From Isoetes taiwanensis (Eukaryota > Streptophyta > Lycopodiopsida > Isoetales > Isoetaceae): a stretch of DNA of 64,000 nucleotides. This document shows positions 1-11,159 of the stretch, in pieces (position 1 is the stretch's first letter; each line of letters starts with the position of its first letter). The stretch spans positions 14,102,716 to 14,166,715 of the forward strand of contig JAJEKV010000004.1 of NCBI GenBank assembly GCA_021234155.1, read 5' to 3'. The notes beneath the pieces are model-generated. The model saw only the letters and a program-made list of their open reading frames with translations, was not told the origin of the DNA and ran no database searches. A program made the translations under genes and the position numbers.

Positions 1-2
1 GC

Positions 3-1620
3 AAGAGGGTCAGCTTTAGTGGTGTCTTTTTGAATTATCAATGTTCATTGTGTATTGATATTCCAGAGGAAAAGGATTTTTATATGAGAGTGCATAGATA
101 GACTGATGATAAGGTAGCAAGGGGATTTAGAACTACTAAACTATGTATTAGATCAGATCATCGGAATAGCATAGAGATAAAGAAAATGGCTAGGTCTGCT
201 GGTTATGAGATAAGAAAGTTAAAAACAGAATTAATGTTTTCCAAAATGAGACTTACTGCATTGTCTATGAAAGGAAGATCTCTAAGAGGAAGTTTGGAGG
301 AGTCCACGAACATGAAGGATGTGAGCAAATTTTGCCAAGACATAGTTGAGGCACATCGGCAAGGGAAATTTAGTGGAAAGTCAGCTTTGTGGGATTGTTT
401 AAGGGATATAGCTCAAAACATTATTAGATCTGGCCATAAAAGAAGATATAGAGAAACCATGAAAGCATTGTTTGAAACAATAAAGATTTGGGGAGGGAGA
501 AGAATGCACAATTTTCTTTCTCTAAATTTTGTAGGTCCAAGTACGTCCACCATGATGTGTTCGACACCAGGAAGCTTCTTTTACAAAGTTGGTATCAAGG
601 AAGAAACATTTAAGCATCTTGCTCAGACCTATTCTCGACACGTGCAATGCCAAAATTTGGATTTGGGTGGAGTTCCAACAATTGTGGCCGAGGATGAGAC
701 TGTCATAAAACACTTTGTTCATTGGATTCCAAGAGATGACTGTTTACTTGGCTTTTGTGGAAAGAAGGAAGGATATATTTGCAATGGAACATTTGAGTTG
801 CTTGTTGGCTCTAATGAAGAGGGCTACAATCTCATCGTGAAGGCCTTTGAGGAGAATGTCATTTCTCACTATGCTGCAAGAGTCCTTGCATAGGAAGCTG
901 CCCAAGCTTTTCCTTGCTATTAGTCTTACATGTAATAGATTTGATCACCTTGAAGTAGACGCCAGTGGAAGCACATCTAAGAGTTGTGGAATGCGCACTT
1001 GAAAATGGTTGTTCGCCCTCTAATCGGCCACAAGATGGATGGAGATTCAAGGAGAAGAACATGCATGTTTGAGGATTATACATCCAAGGAGACCAAAGAC
1101 TCTACATTTGAAGTGCCATGGGTCAGCTGGCCTCTAAATGCCTCACTTAACGATGATGTTTATGGGCTGCATGATCAAGATTTTGTGCACAATGGCAAGA
1201 AGCTTGTTAATCCCTTGGATAGTGCTAGTAGGATATTGTATTTAGGGAACGGGCTACTGACTCCAAATGACATATGCTATATATTTGACTTATCCCAAGA
1301 AAGCATGGGCTGGAGGTTGGAGATGTGAAGTGCCAGAATAGCCAAAACTGGAGGATTATGCAATGCCTTGCTTCTAGAAGAGTTCAACAATGCTTGGACG
1401 ACCTCAGAAATGGTTCTGCAGTGCCACCGATGCAAAATTTGGGGATAAAAGTGTATTTGAAAGTTGTGGCATCATATGTTGACATCTGCTTATCACATAC
1501 TATGGACTTGGGAGTAAGGGTTAAGGCTACTGCAACAGTATCCCTTTTTTTGGTGAGCCTGAAGAAGGTCCTACATTTGTGTCTCTTTCACAAGGCACCC
1601 AAAATTAAAAAAACTACATG
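3..1620 (+). pseudogene. Degraded transposase-like coding region, 5' end outside window
   Basis: One frame is open from the window edge apart from a TAG at 99, then runs to a stop at 891-893 (235 codons from the ATG at 186). The reading continues in a second frame (about 890-955), returns to the first frame (about 960-1328, with a TAA at 975) and shifts again (about 1325-1560). Continuous protein-like sequence across at least three frame changes marks a decayed gene. The segment VAEDETVIKHF followed by an acidic pair and LLGFCG resembles the first-aspartate strand of RNase-H-fold transposases, and GHKMDGDSRRR resembles a motif of some uncharacterised transposase-like proteins. That family placement is inference; I do not recognise a named superfamily. 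No terminal repeats were found. Confidence 0.5.
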
Positions 1621-3480
1621 GTTTTTTTTCTTGGTTATGACTAGAAAACCATTCCATAAAACCATTGGGTGTTTGTGGGTTGATATCATTGAAAACCATA
1701 TGTGGCTAAACTAATGGGTTCTCTTGTTAGGTTTGTTGGGGTGGTATTATGGCATGGTAATTGCAGATGGCCTTTTTGTAGAGTTTGTCAAAGTGGTATT
1801 ACATATTGGTAAATGAATGTGGTATACTTATAGTGTTTAAGTGTACGGTTTGTCCATGTGGTATAACATTATGGTTGTGGATGTGGTTTAATGTAGTGCT
1901 CGTTTCGGGTGATTTTATAATGTGGTTGGCTACCGCGATTTTATAATGTGGTTGGCTATTGTAGTAAACTAGCATGGCTAAATGTCATGGTAAAGCACAT
2001 GTGTGTTTGTTCTATATGTGCATTGTTTTGTTATGCATTAGCTTTATGGTTCTCATTTATAAACTAGTAATGGTATGTTGTTTGAACCATTTCAAGTTTT
2101 TAAGAATAAGACTGGTTTCTTATACATACAAGTAATGGTTTCTTATGCATACAAGTAATGGTCTGTTGTTTGAAGCATTTCAAGTATAGAAGACTAAAAT
2201 TGTTAAGGACCGTGTATGGTTTCTTATGTATAGTAGTACTTTTTACTGCTAATTCACTATATCTGCAAAGGAGCTCGGAGGATTTGAACCTCGCTTGTTG
2301 TACCATAAAATAAAGCTTATCACACAACCCATTAATTAAATGAAACTCATAGTCTGCAAGACCTTTCCAAATTAAATAAAACTCATAGTCTTGCAAACGT
2401 TTCTAGTATTAGAAAGAATACTATCTTGGAGCAGAGAAAAATGATTGCAACTTACATCTTTCTACATTTGATTAGTTGTGGTGATCGAGAAACAATGTTT
2501 AGAGCCATATCACAATTTCAGAATTACTTCCAGATGTCATCTACTGATCTACTGCATAACAAGGAAAAATGCAGGAATACTTCAAGTGATAAGAATAATG
2601 ATGCATCTGCCAGAATAATGATGTATCTGCCAGGAAACATCAACAAAACGAATGCTTATATCCAGTGCTTCCATCCAAGCTCCCAAGGATGTCTCCATAA
2701 GATCAGAGTTATGAAGATGGAAAAAATAGTTTCAAAATGGTTTGTAAATAGATGGAGGAACATATCTGCCTTAGTCGGCATGTACATTGAGCCACAATCC
2801 CAGGTGTGATCCTGCAGTAGTAGTCAATCCCTACTGTGAACTCCTGCATGCCAAACCAGATGAATCTATATGGAAGCCATCTAGAAAACATATTTCGAGT
2901 GTAAACGGCTATAAAAGAAAAACCTTGGGGATGTTGATTGAATACCCAGTGGATCGCCAAGATGCCGAATGAATATGCAGTAGATCACCGAGGAACTACA
3001 TCGCTGCTTCATTGAAGGGGTCGGAATGTCAGCTGGAAGAAGATTAGCAGGCCATCGCCACTCCGTCGCCAGTTGGTTCCATAGCAAGAGCTCAAAAAAG
3101 GAGAGGAAACAGTCGCACTCATTAGTAGGACAATGGGAAATAAGCATAAAAAACTCATGGATCAAATCGTTCATACCAGATCACAGCTAGAAAAGCCATC
3201 GCCATAGCTTAACAGACTATGTCTTCGCCGGATCTGCTTCAAAGGTCTGTAAGCATCAACGGATTTGCAGCAGGGATATTTTCCTTTATAATACAGGGAC
3301 GTAAGACGTGCAGAGCTCCAAACCAAGCCCAAGACCCAAGGCAAGCAAAGGAAAAATACATGCAAAAGAGAGGGAGCGCCAAAAAAATTGCCATAGCCGG
3401 AGCTCGATGTTCTTGCTTTAAAAATGCAAATACATTTTTTCAAGGAGCTTTGCCCGCGCGTAAAGCGTAACGTCAGGATG
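1621..3480. other. AT-rich stretch without recognisable gene
   Basis: Short frames of 60-127 codons occur on both strands but none shows a known motif or low-degeneracy coding character. The only structured signal is a tRNA-like T-arm around 2,270-2,295 (separate entry) beside a short duplicated segment (about 2,335-2,400). Confidence 0.5.
2268..2340 (-). repeat. tRNA-like/SINE-like T-arm with B box
   Basis: Read on the minus strand, 2290-2280 is a perfect pol III B box, GGTTCAAATCC, inside a T-arm-like hairpin with a 4-bp stem. A convincing A box or acceptor stem is not visible, so this is a tRNA-derived fragment (for example a SINE head) and not a functional tRNA gene. Confidence 0.3.
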
Positions 3481-3801
3481 TGGTGTCAGGCCCTCCAGTA
3501 AGTACCTTTATGCTAGGTATAACCGGCCGGAAACCCCAAAATCCGGCCGGCTACCAAACGTAAAAAACAGATAGGTGCAATTCGGCCCTATCCGCCTATC
3601 ACGCCATGCCACTTGGCACTTTTATTTTACAGGAATGTTAACGGGTAGAACAAACTCAGACTCAAATATTTTTACTGCGGCAAGAATCTCGTTTACCTCA
3701 TATTCTGCGGCGTTTACCTTCGATTCAGTGATTCTACTCGACATTCTCTGATTTCACCTAGAATTCTGGGCTGCTGAATCGCACCTCTCTGTCTTCCACG
3801 T

Positions 3802-3910
3802 TACAAGAATGGCTCTTTACATGCCATTCCTGGCATGTCAACAGGGCTCCGCGCTTCGCGCGTCGCCCTATTTCCATGCCAGGAATGGCATGTAAAGAGC
3901 CATTCCTGTA
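3802..3910. repeat. Long near-perfect hairpin with nested GC-rich inner hairpin
   Basis: Arms 3807-3837 and 3875-3905 are perfect 31-bp inverted repeats. Beyond one mismatch they extend by four more pairs (3802-3805 with 3907-3910). The loop contains a second hairpin: AGGGC (3843-3847) pairs with GCCCT (3865-3869), then an unpaired TC on both sides, then CGCGC (3850-3854) pairs with GCGCG (3858-3862). No coding potential. It may be a foldback/MITE or a structured RNA element. Confidence 0.75.
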
Positions 3911-3974
3911 TACGTAAAAGCCACTTATGTGGCATTCAGCCCCATCCGCCTATCGTATCATGCCACATGTCTTA

Positions 3975-4040
3975 CATGCCTCCGCGCTAAGCGCGTCGGC
4001 ATGTTTCCATGCCAGGAATGTTAGGTAAACCAACATTCCT
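3975..4040. repeat. Second and third hairpins of the same cluster
   Basis: At 3975-4003, CATGCC pairs with GGCATG, followed inward by an unpaired TC/TC and a CGCGC/GCGCG stem with a TAA loop. This is the same inner architecture as the hairpin 130 bp upstream, but with a different outer stem. At 4014-4040, AGGAATGTT pairs with AACATTCCT around a 9-nt loop. The flanks (about 3576-3620 and 3922-3960) are diverged copies of one sequence, so the hairpins sit in a partly duplicated unit. Confidence 0.65.
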
Positions 4041-4059
4041 ATATAGGTAAACCGGTATT

Positions 4060-4700
4060 TTGTTGAAATTTCGTGCTTGTTTCCAGCGTGTTTTTGGCTG
4101 AGGATTCTTGCGACTTTGGCCTTCAATCACTGTCGAATCTGTTGTTTAGCTTTCGACTGAGCAAGAAATAGATGAAGCTTCTTGCTGCCTCAAGATGATC
4201 CTGAGAAAACACGAGCCACTCCAAGATAAAGCTTCCTTTCCGATCTGATCCGAAGTTTGATGAGATGATATTGGATAGTCACGGTCGCCTTAAGCCGCCC
4301 TTAAAGCTCTGCCGGATCTGAAGAACATGGCTCAAGACGGAATGGGGATCTTTAAAAACAGAGGATCTCAAGAACAGGGGATCAAGAATAGGGGCTCAAA
4401 AACTGCCCTTGTTTTGCTACCTGAAGCTCCGCCCCTGTTCCGCTATCATGCATTGGAACTCTACCGGATCTGCAAGCGAGATCTGTCTTAAGAAATTCGA
4501 TCTGCAAGCTTAAGAAACTGCCACTAAAGCAGATTTTGAAATGGACTTCGAATGAAGCTCTGCCGGCCACCGCTGCTCTGTCATTTTTGCTCTGCTCTTC
4601 GGTAGCCGCTGCTCTCGCTCTTCCAATGAAGCTCGTCGCTCTTGCTGCTCTGCAAGGTCACTCTCCCGCAAAATCAGGAGTACTAGGTTTAAAAGTATAG
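4060..4700. other. Non-coding stretch upstream of inverted-repeat element
   Basis: No frame with recognisable protein content. Repeated words such as 'gatctg' and 'gctctgc' give a loosely repetitive look but no clean unit was found. Confidence 0.4.
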
Positions 4701-4702
4701 AA

Positions 4703-4759
4703 ATGTTCGTCGCTTGCGATAAAAATCTTCTATCAATAAATTTTGATGTGTAGTGGTAC
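4703..4759 (+). repeat. Left half of split tandem repeat flanking the inverted-repeat element
   Basis: This segment, ending in GTAC (4756-4759), recurs with few changes at about 7452-7508. It is the target sequence into which the 4760-7335 element inserted. Confidence 0.7.
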
Positions 4760-4984
4760 AACACGATGACCTAGCAAACGCACTAATGACATGTGGTGCA
4801 ATTGCAGATTCCTTTTTTGAAAACACAAAAATTTGCTACTTTTAGCTTGTTTTTAAAAACACATGCACCAAAAAAAAAAATTTGCCGTTCAAAATGGACA
4901 ATTTTTAAAGAGGACATTTTTTGGTTTTTGTCCGACTGAAAAAGACTACTTCTTTGGAGCACTTAAATACAAAAGAAAAGGCAA

Positions 4985-5006
4985 ATGTCTATGCGCGCAT
5001 AGACAT
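4985..5006. repeat. 22-bp perfect palindrome with CTATGCGCGCATAG core
   Basis: Both halves are exact reverse complements. The same 14-bp core occurs at 5807-5818 (within a longer palindrome) and near 6892-6905 inside the same element. Confidence 0.75.
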
Positions 5007-5796
5007 CAAGAGGAATAGCTACGCAAAATCAACTGATCATTTGTGTTGCTTGCCGAAGGTGATTTTGCACGATCATTTGCTCCCTTAACACCAAGTTCCT
5101 TTGACAGACTTTGAAGAGAAACAATTGTAGACTTGTTGCAAGCTGCATACTTTAATGGTGTAATAACTTAAATTATATAGTGCCAAAACATTGCAAGCAC
5201 TAGCTGTAGAACATCTTAAACATGTAGTCGTAACATTACAAAACCCAATTGAATGATGCTTAACTAGTTGAACATTGGTCCCTCGACGAATTATACTTTA
5301 TGAAATGTTTGTGGAATGTGTGAGCAAATAAGAAACTACAGCCACAAACTAATTAGCCACAATACAACCAAAGACATGGCAAAAAAAGTTGCTAACTATT
5401 GTTGAGAAGGAAACATTGGTGAGCTATGCACATAGAGCCAACTAGAAGAAAAAAAGGTTGTCATGCTATTTCTATATAAGGATAAAAAAATTGCCAAGCT
5501 AAGCGTGCATAACCTACATGGTGGAAAAGAATATAGCCAAGCTATGTGCTCATAACCAATAGAACTTTTCCAAACCATAAATGCAAAGAATAGATAATTT
5601 TAAATGTAATGCAAAAAGCCCTAGGCAAATTGGGACCAAAATTATAAGGACATGGCATGCAATGACTAGGTTCCGAGTAAAATATGTAGGTAGGAAATTA
5701 TGGGTAGGATATGGCCAGTACAAAATGAGTAGGTTATTAAAAAAAATGGGTAGGTAGAATTTCACTTGGTAGGTAGTGTTGCGCGCATAGACAAAC

Positions 5797-5828
5797 AGTC
5801 TTTTGCTATGCGCGCATAGCAAAAGACT
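5797..5828. repeat. 32-bp perfect palindrome with the same core
   Basis: Halves 5797-5812 and 5813-5828 are exact reverse complements and share the CTATGCGCGCATAG core with 4985-5006. A partial copy, GCGCGCATAGAC, lies just upstream at 5781-5792. Confidence 0.75.
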
Positions 5829-6838
5829 TTTTTTCTTCCTCAGATTTTTCTTCCTATCTTCAAGTTTCACATCAATTTTCGGCCGCTTTTGTGTTATAGT
5901 GCATTCTTGGCAGTCACGAAGAAGAAAGAGGAGGTAAGATCTGTGAAAAAAGGGGCTTTTGTGAAATTTTTGTGGCCTTGATTTGTGTAAAAAAAACTGG
6001 ATTGGGGTTGGATTTTGCAGCTTTGGGTTTAGATTTTTGCGAAATTGGAGCTATATTTTGCCAGATTTCTGGATTATTTCCCTTCATTAGTCATAGCTTG
6101 TTAAGCTGTTGAATCTTGCTGGAGATTCTATGGAATCCATCTTCAGAATTCAATTCGAGCTCTGGGTTGCTTGATTTCAAAAGCTTTTGAAGGTTTCAGG
6201 TGTTTGATTGCTCTTGGCGTGTTTTTTTTTTTTTTTGCTAACTTTTATTGCATGGCTCTGTTCAGCGATTCTTGGCAAGATCTCTCTTGTCTGGTTCACT
6301 CCATAATAAACCAAGGAAGCCGACCACAGTTTCAGCACCACCGATTTCTCTTCTTCAGCTAGATTCTTTTGTGCAGGGGTAGATGGGGTTCTGGTGAGGG
6401 GTTCCGATGGGGCTCTATTTTGTTTTTTGTGTTTCTTGCAGGTAGATGGGGTTCTGGGGAGGCCACTGTACCTGTGCCTGAAGGTTCGATTCCTTCAGTC
6501 CTTTGGCTTCGTGAGCGTGAAACAAATGCCGAGCTGCTTGGGCTGCGCAAGCAAGCTACCAAGCTAAAAAATCGCAGGAGTGGCAGGGCAGTCGGATTTG
6601 GTGCCTCTGGTCGGTCCCTGGCACAGATGCTACATTGGAATTTTTTTTATCCTAGAGGTTACGTAAATAACCTGCCAAATATTTGAAAGTGTGTTTGATT
6701 TGCACCATTAGAACTTTTTGTTGATTTTGTGTTGAAAATGTTTATGGCCAATACCCTGTACTTGGTTGCAAGGAAAACTTGGAGCCAGCGCCATATACTA
6801 GTGTAAAAGCATATAACATGTTATGTGTGGCCTCAGTA

Positions 6839-7010
6839 AAACATTTTATGCTCCGCCCGGGTAGACACATGCAACAATATTTTATTTTATGCTATGCGCG
6901 CATAGACAGAGGCAACAAGATTTTATGTTATGCGATGCGTGTATAGACGCATGCAACAAAATATTATGTTTTGCTATGCACGCATATACACGGGCAATGA
7001 GACTTTATTT
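6839..7010 (+). repeat. Degenerate minisatellite, about four units of 38-46 bp
   Basis: Each unit runs from TTTTATGCT through a CGCGCATAGAC-like centre to a GCAACAA-like end and an AT-rich spacer. The palindromic centre is exact in the second unit and decayed in the others. Confidence 0.55.
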
Positions 7011-7339
7011 AGACACTTCTACTTTCCAATGTTTCAGTCTTCATTAGTCAAGAATATGATAGTTCTTTCATTTTGCCACTTTCTGTGTGTGTCACGAAAA
7101 CAACTAAATTAGATTATTATTTTTCTACCTAAAATGGGGATGTCAAATTCACAAGACGCCAACTTTTTGGTAATTTTGAGCCCTAAAATAGCTACCAAAT
7201 TCGTAAATTTAGGGACATTTTTTTAATTGACCCCCCAAAAGTGGCAGAATTTAAGGGTATTTTAGGGAATCTTTGAAAGATTCCTTTTTGTGGTGCAAAT
7301 GCAGGTCATTAGTGCGTTTGCTAGGTCACCTTGTTGTAC

Positions 7340-7604
7340 ATGGAGGCCTCAATGCGAGATTAGATCATTGTTATCACAAAACAATGGCGCATGTTATTTG
7401 ACAACATCAATGCGATATAATATATCATATCTTTAGAAAACAAGAACATATGTTCGCCGTTTGCGATAAAAATCTTCTATCAATAAATTTTGATGTGTAG
7501 TGCTACACGCAGGTCTCAATGTGAGATTAGATCATTGTTATCACAAAACAATGGCACGTGTTATTTGACAACATCAATGCGATATAATATAACATATCTT
7601 TGAG
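7340..7604 (+). repeat. Direct tandem duplication, about 165-bp period
   Basis: 7343-7434 and 7510-7604 are nearly identical (shared words include ATTAGATCATTGTTATCAC). They are separated by 7452-7508, which is the intact counterpart of 4703-4759. The second copy therefore preserves the pre-insertion junction of the 4760-7335 element. Confidence 0.7.
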
Positions 7605-8270
7605 TATTTGAATGTGTATTAAGACTATCGTGTGAATACTAAGTGATTTAGGATCAATTGTGTAATTTATATCTCAAATTATGCTTGTTAATTTTGGATA
7701 ACCTTAAAAAATACCATCACACCAAATTAAACATCATGAAAATGCAATAGACTATGATAGCTTGAAGCCAAACATTACAAAGATTGACCAATGAAACCAT
7801 GTTAAAGACCATGTTACATTAGGAAATCAAATGTAAAACCTAACAAAAACCACTAGCATTCTTCTCAAAATAAGAAATTGCAAAACTCAACCAACAAACC
7901 ATGTTTAAAATCACTAACAATTTAACAGTCATGTTAGCTTAGAAAGTTGGTATAGAACACCACAAATAAAAAGACCTTATCAAACTATATATAATAACAT
8001 TATAGGATTGCTAGTCAAAAACCATTAATAAGTCGGCAAGTCGTGTTAGTTTACAAAATTAGGATGGAAAACCAAATAGAAAGCCCTTGTCAAACTATAT
8101 AGAAAAACATTGAAGCATTGCGAGTTAAAACCAATGTCGATAACCATCTACACATTTAGAAAAACCATTAAACATGCCTGCCATACTCTTGATATTGCAA
8201 ACTGCATGATTAACCACCAGGAGGTGTCCAATCATATTAAAAACCTTGATAAAAACCTTCATCGCTTTCA
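7605..8270. other. AT-rich non-coding stretch
   Basis: Dense in stops on both strands. Words such as AAACCATGTT and ACATTAC recur loosely. No feature supported. Confidence 0.4.
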
Positions 8271-8272
8271 AT

Positions 8273-8372
8273 ATGTAGCATAATAACAGGGGGTTTCTTT
8301 TGTGTTTTTGTACGATATTTACTAAGGTTTTTCTATGATTTTGTTGCCGTATTCAACCAGGTGTACTAAATA
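8273..8372 (+). repeat. Fragment of a dispersed repeat family shared with 13,352-13,445
   Basis: From TAGCATAATAACAGGGGG onward this matches the reverse complement of about 13,352-13,445 with moderate divergence, including the trailing GCGTATT/CCGTATT block. Confidence 0.5.
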
Positions 8373-8499
8373 GTATTTCTAGAGTGCTCCATTTTTTGGC
8401 CGTTGATTTTCGATGAGAGGTAAAATTGTATGGCCGTGATTAAATTTATCTATAGAACCCTTTTATTTAGGGTTTTTGTTGCCACCGTTTCTGTGTTGT

Positions 8500-9880
8500 G
8501 CAGGGCGAGAAGAGAAAGCCCCCTTTCCGAAACTAGTGGCTATGGCAGATTGCTGGAGCGTGGTAGATGGCTGCACCCACTGTAGTCAGGAAGGTTGCAT
8601 CGTGCCGACATTGTGAGCAAAACATGCAAGAGTTTTTTTAGTCTTGTTTCTTGATTGATTGGAAGATGTTTCGGTAGTTTTTATAAGCCGTTTTTAAGAA
8701 TGGAGGCAAGTTCGGAAAGAGCTAAAAGACCCGTGATTTCACCAGCTAAGACTCGAGGGAGTTCCCTGCAAGGACGACATCCAGACTGCCCCCTCCATTC
8801 GTGAGTTCTTCCTTTCTTTTCCCGTCTAGTGTTTCACTTACTTTTGTTTTATTTATCCATATATACAACTTTTGCATCCGTATGAATGTCTTAGATTCAT
8901 ACCTTCTCGAAACTGCACTGCCGAGTTCCCTGCAAGGACGACATCCAGGCTGCCCCCTCCATTCGTGAGTTCTTCCTTTCTTTTCGTGAGTTCTTTCTTT
9001 CGTCTACTGTTTTCTTACTGCTAGTTTCTGGTCGCATATGGTTGTATATGAAATACGTTGCAAAACCTAATTGATCTCAGATGGGTTCTGCCGAACTATG
9101 GCTTTGCAACAGGTGCTCTATACAAGCAGTATTCTTTCCTAAAACGCCATCTTGGGAAAGAAAATGTTTCTTTACCAATGAAGGTATGGATTGCTTTCTT
9201 CATCAAAATTATAGATACTCCTACTTGTTTCCTTTTACCGAGATGTCCATCGTGCAGGTGTCCCCAAAGAGGAAATTAGAAAGCATTCATCAGCTTCCTG
9301 CTGATTACGCTGCTAATGATTTGTCTACCTCAGTTTCAGACAAGCCTGTAGTCAATGGAATATTTGAAGTCTTTGGTTTTCATGACCATTTTGAGTATTT
9401 AAGGTTCATTTTTGTCTGAATATTCTTGCCTTTCAAGCATTCTATCTTGAAAACTTAAAAGCAGCATATGTTGACATGGATTTGCTGCTTTTACAGGTTG
9501 TTGCATCATCGAGCAGACTGTATAGTACTGAGCTGTTTGAGATGTATCTAAGTGTCTATTTTATAAACGAATAAAGTGTGAAAGATGAAGCCAAGCTCGT
9601 TGTGAAAGATGAAGCCAAGCTCGTTGCAACATACTTGATATTAAAAGATCCCATGGAGAATTTGAACTTATTGCGGAAATTAGAATACCCAACTATCTAT
9701 GGCCCATATGGAATTTATATTAGTGCTGCTACACAGCTTGGAGCATTTGGTCCATTATTTCGAACATCCCCTTTCATCCTGTATGAATGTACTCCTTCCG
9801 ACTTGTCAAATGATATTCGAAACACAGACTTGGGAGTAAGCATGATGCACACCAATCAGGAAAGGCTGCAAAGGATTTAA
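8500..9880 (+). pseudogene. Exon-like fragments of an unrecognised gene
   Basis: Several segments look like exons bounded by splice signals. About 9080-9183 ends at AAG before GTATGG, 9259-9400 lies between a CAG acceptor and a GTTCAT donor, and 9498-9550 follows another CAG. A later frame (9578-9880) encodes a hydrophobic 100-codon peptide and starts with a 24-bp exact tandem repeat (9577-9624). I recognise no family. Alternatives are a captured gene fragment in a transposon or chance frames; expression is not shown. Confidence 0.25.
8758..8985 (+). repeat. Direct repeat pair, 63 bp, 165 bp apart
   Basis: 8758-8820 and 8923-8985 differ at one position (ccagActg versus ccagGctg). A short internal repetition of TTTCGTGAGTTC follows the second copy. 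Confidence 0.75.
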
Positions 9881-10287
9881 CCATGTCATTTCCAGTATTC
9901 CAGATTGAACATTGAACATTAGTTATGGTTTGTTCATATCCAGTATTTCAGTTCCAGATTGAACATTTGACATTGCACACCACGTTCTTTTAGTGGCCCG
10001 ATTGTTGTTGCTCTTGCACCGTCAATATGTTCAATTTCATTTGCTATTTTTAGTTATTAAATATAAACATACGAGTAATATGAGTAAAATGTTTTAAACA
10101 TGAGTACAACATCATTACAAATGTTTTCTACTATGTTTAGCTGTGTTTGTCTATTTGAATCAGCACTCTCTTATTTTATTGCTCCTATGTTCTAAAACAT
10201 TAACAATATATTGTATGTTTGTTTGTTAGGGTCCGAACACAACATAACATCAACTCATTCAAATGTGATGTAATGGTGTTTGTTTTT
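9881..10287. other. AT-rich non-coding stretch
   Basis: No coding or structural signal beyond a short duplication around 9890-9970 (CCAGTATT...CCAGATTGAACATT twice). Confidence 0.4.
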
Positions 10288-10780
10288 GGCCCCGAAGGGG
10301 CGAAAATTTTTTTAACCTATAACACAAACCATTACATTATATGCCTTAAAGTTAAATCCCCCCTTAAACCCCCTTTTGTTTGGGTGCATATTCACACGGG
10401 GGGTTACTTCGGGCAACGAGAGCTGTCGGATGGGCATATTTGCCCTTTATTCCAAGATCTGGACCGTACATAGCGATCCTCGTTTGTGGGGTATGCATAT
10501 ACAAGTTTTTGTATACTGTATATTAAGGTTTGCAAAATACTATAAGGTTTGAGAATATGTACTTAATGGTGTTAATTTTGTACATGTATTGTAAATTTTT
10601 TGGGGCTCTCGCTGCCCTACGTAACCCCCCGTGTGAATATGCACCCAAACCAAAGGGGGTTCAAAAGGGGGATTTTAATTTAAATGTGTCAAATGCAATG
10701 GTTTGTGTTAATAATATTAATGGTAGTTGTGTGTTAATGGTTTGTGTTAACTAAAAAAAAATTTTGGCCCCTTCGGGGCC
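10288..10780. mobile_element. Foldback/MITE-like element, about 493 bp
   Basis: The two ends are GC-rich and self-palindromic (GGCCCCGAAGGGGC at left; GGCCCC, TT, CGGGGCC at right). The arms, about 10,288-10,420 and 10,595-10,780, are diverged inverted repeats sharing GGGTGCATATTCACACGGGG and CACAAACCATT. The centre (10,417-10,625) has a homologue in opposite orientation at 13,440-13,700. No protein is encoded: frames of 84 and 74 codons on the plus strand are readings of the arms. A clear target-site duplication was not found. Confidence 0.65.
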
Positions 10781-11159
10781 TTAAGGATGTTGTAAGGGGT
10801 GTACATATAGACATTACCTAATACTCTAATGATGGACAGAAGGGCACTAAGAAATCCATAAATGCATGTAACAATTTTAGAAACACTTTTGCATGTAATA
10901 TTGTGCAAAGTTGCTTGTTAATGCAACTACAAGGCATTCTCACATGTTTTGAAAAACATAAGATGCACCACTTCCCATTGTACATCCACTTTTGAACAAT
11001 AGACAAATAGATTAATACAAAATGTCAACGGATCGAAACAACAAAAGAGACCGAGCATATACTAGGAATTACCAATCTTTCTTGTACCGCCCATTTTCGG
11101 TCTTCTTTGTAACCATTGCACAAGTTTTGTAAAAGTTTGGACTTAGCTATCCCCGAACT

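Larger units (their letters stand above)
4760..7335. mobile_element. Non-autonomous DNA element with terminal inverted repeats, about 2.58 kb
   Basis: The outer ends are inverted repeats. The 23 bp at 4768-4790 are exactly complementary to 7305-7327, and the match extends to the tips with two mismatches. Both ends are flanked by GTAC (4756-4759 and 7336-7339). A TA, 3-bp or 4-bp target duplication fits equally because GTAC is palindromic. The interior codes for no recognisable transposase; the longest frame (6369-6686, 105 codons) overlaps a small duplication. The interior carries perfect palindromes built on CTATGCGCGCATAG and a degenerate tandem array at 6839-7010. The superfamily cannot be fixed from these ends. 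Confidence 0.7.

Noticed and set aside
6369-6686. Possible transposase inside the 4760-7335 element
   Set aside because: Contains a duplicated GGTAGATGGGGTTCTGG segment and no catalytic motif.
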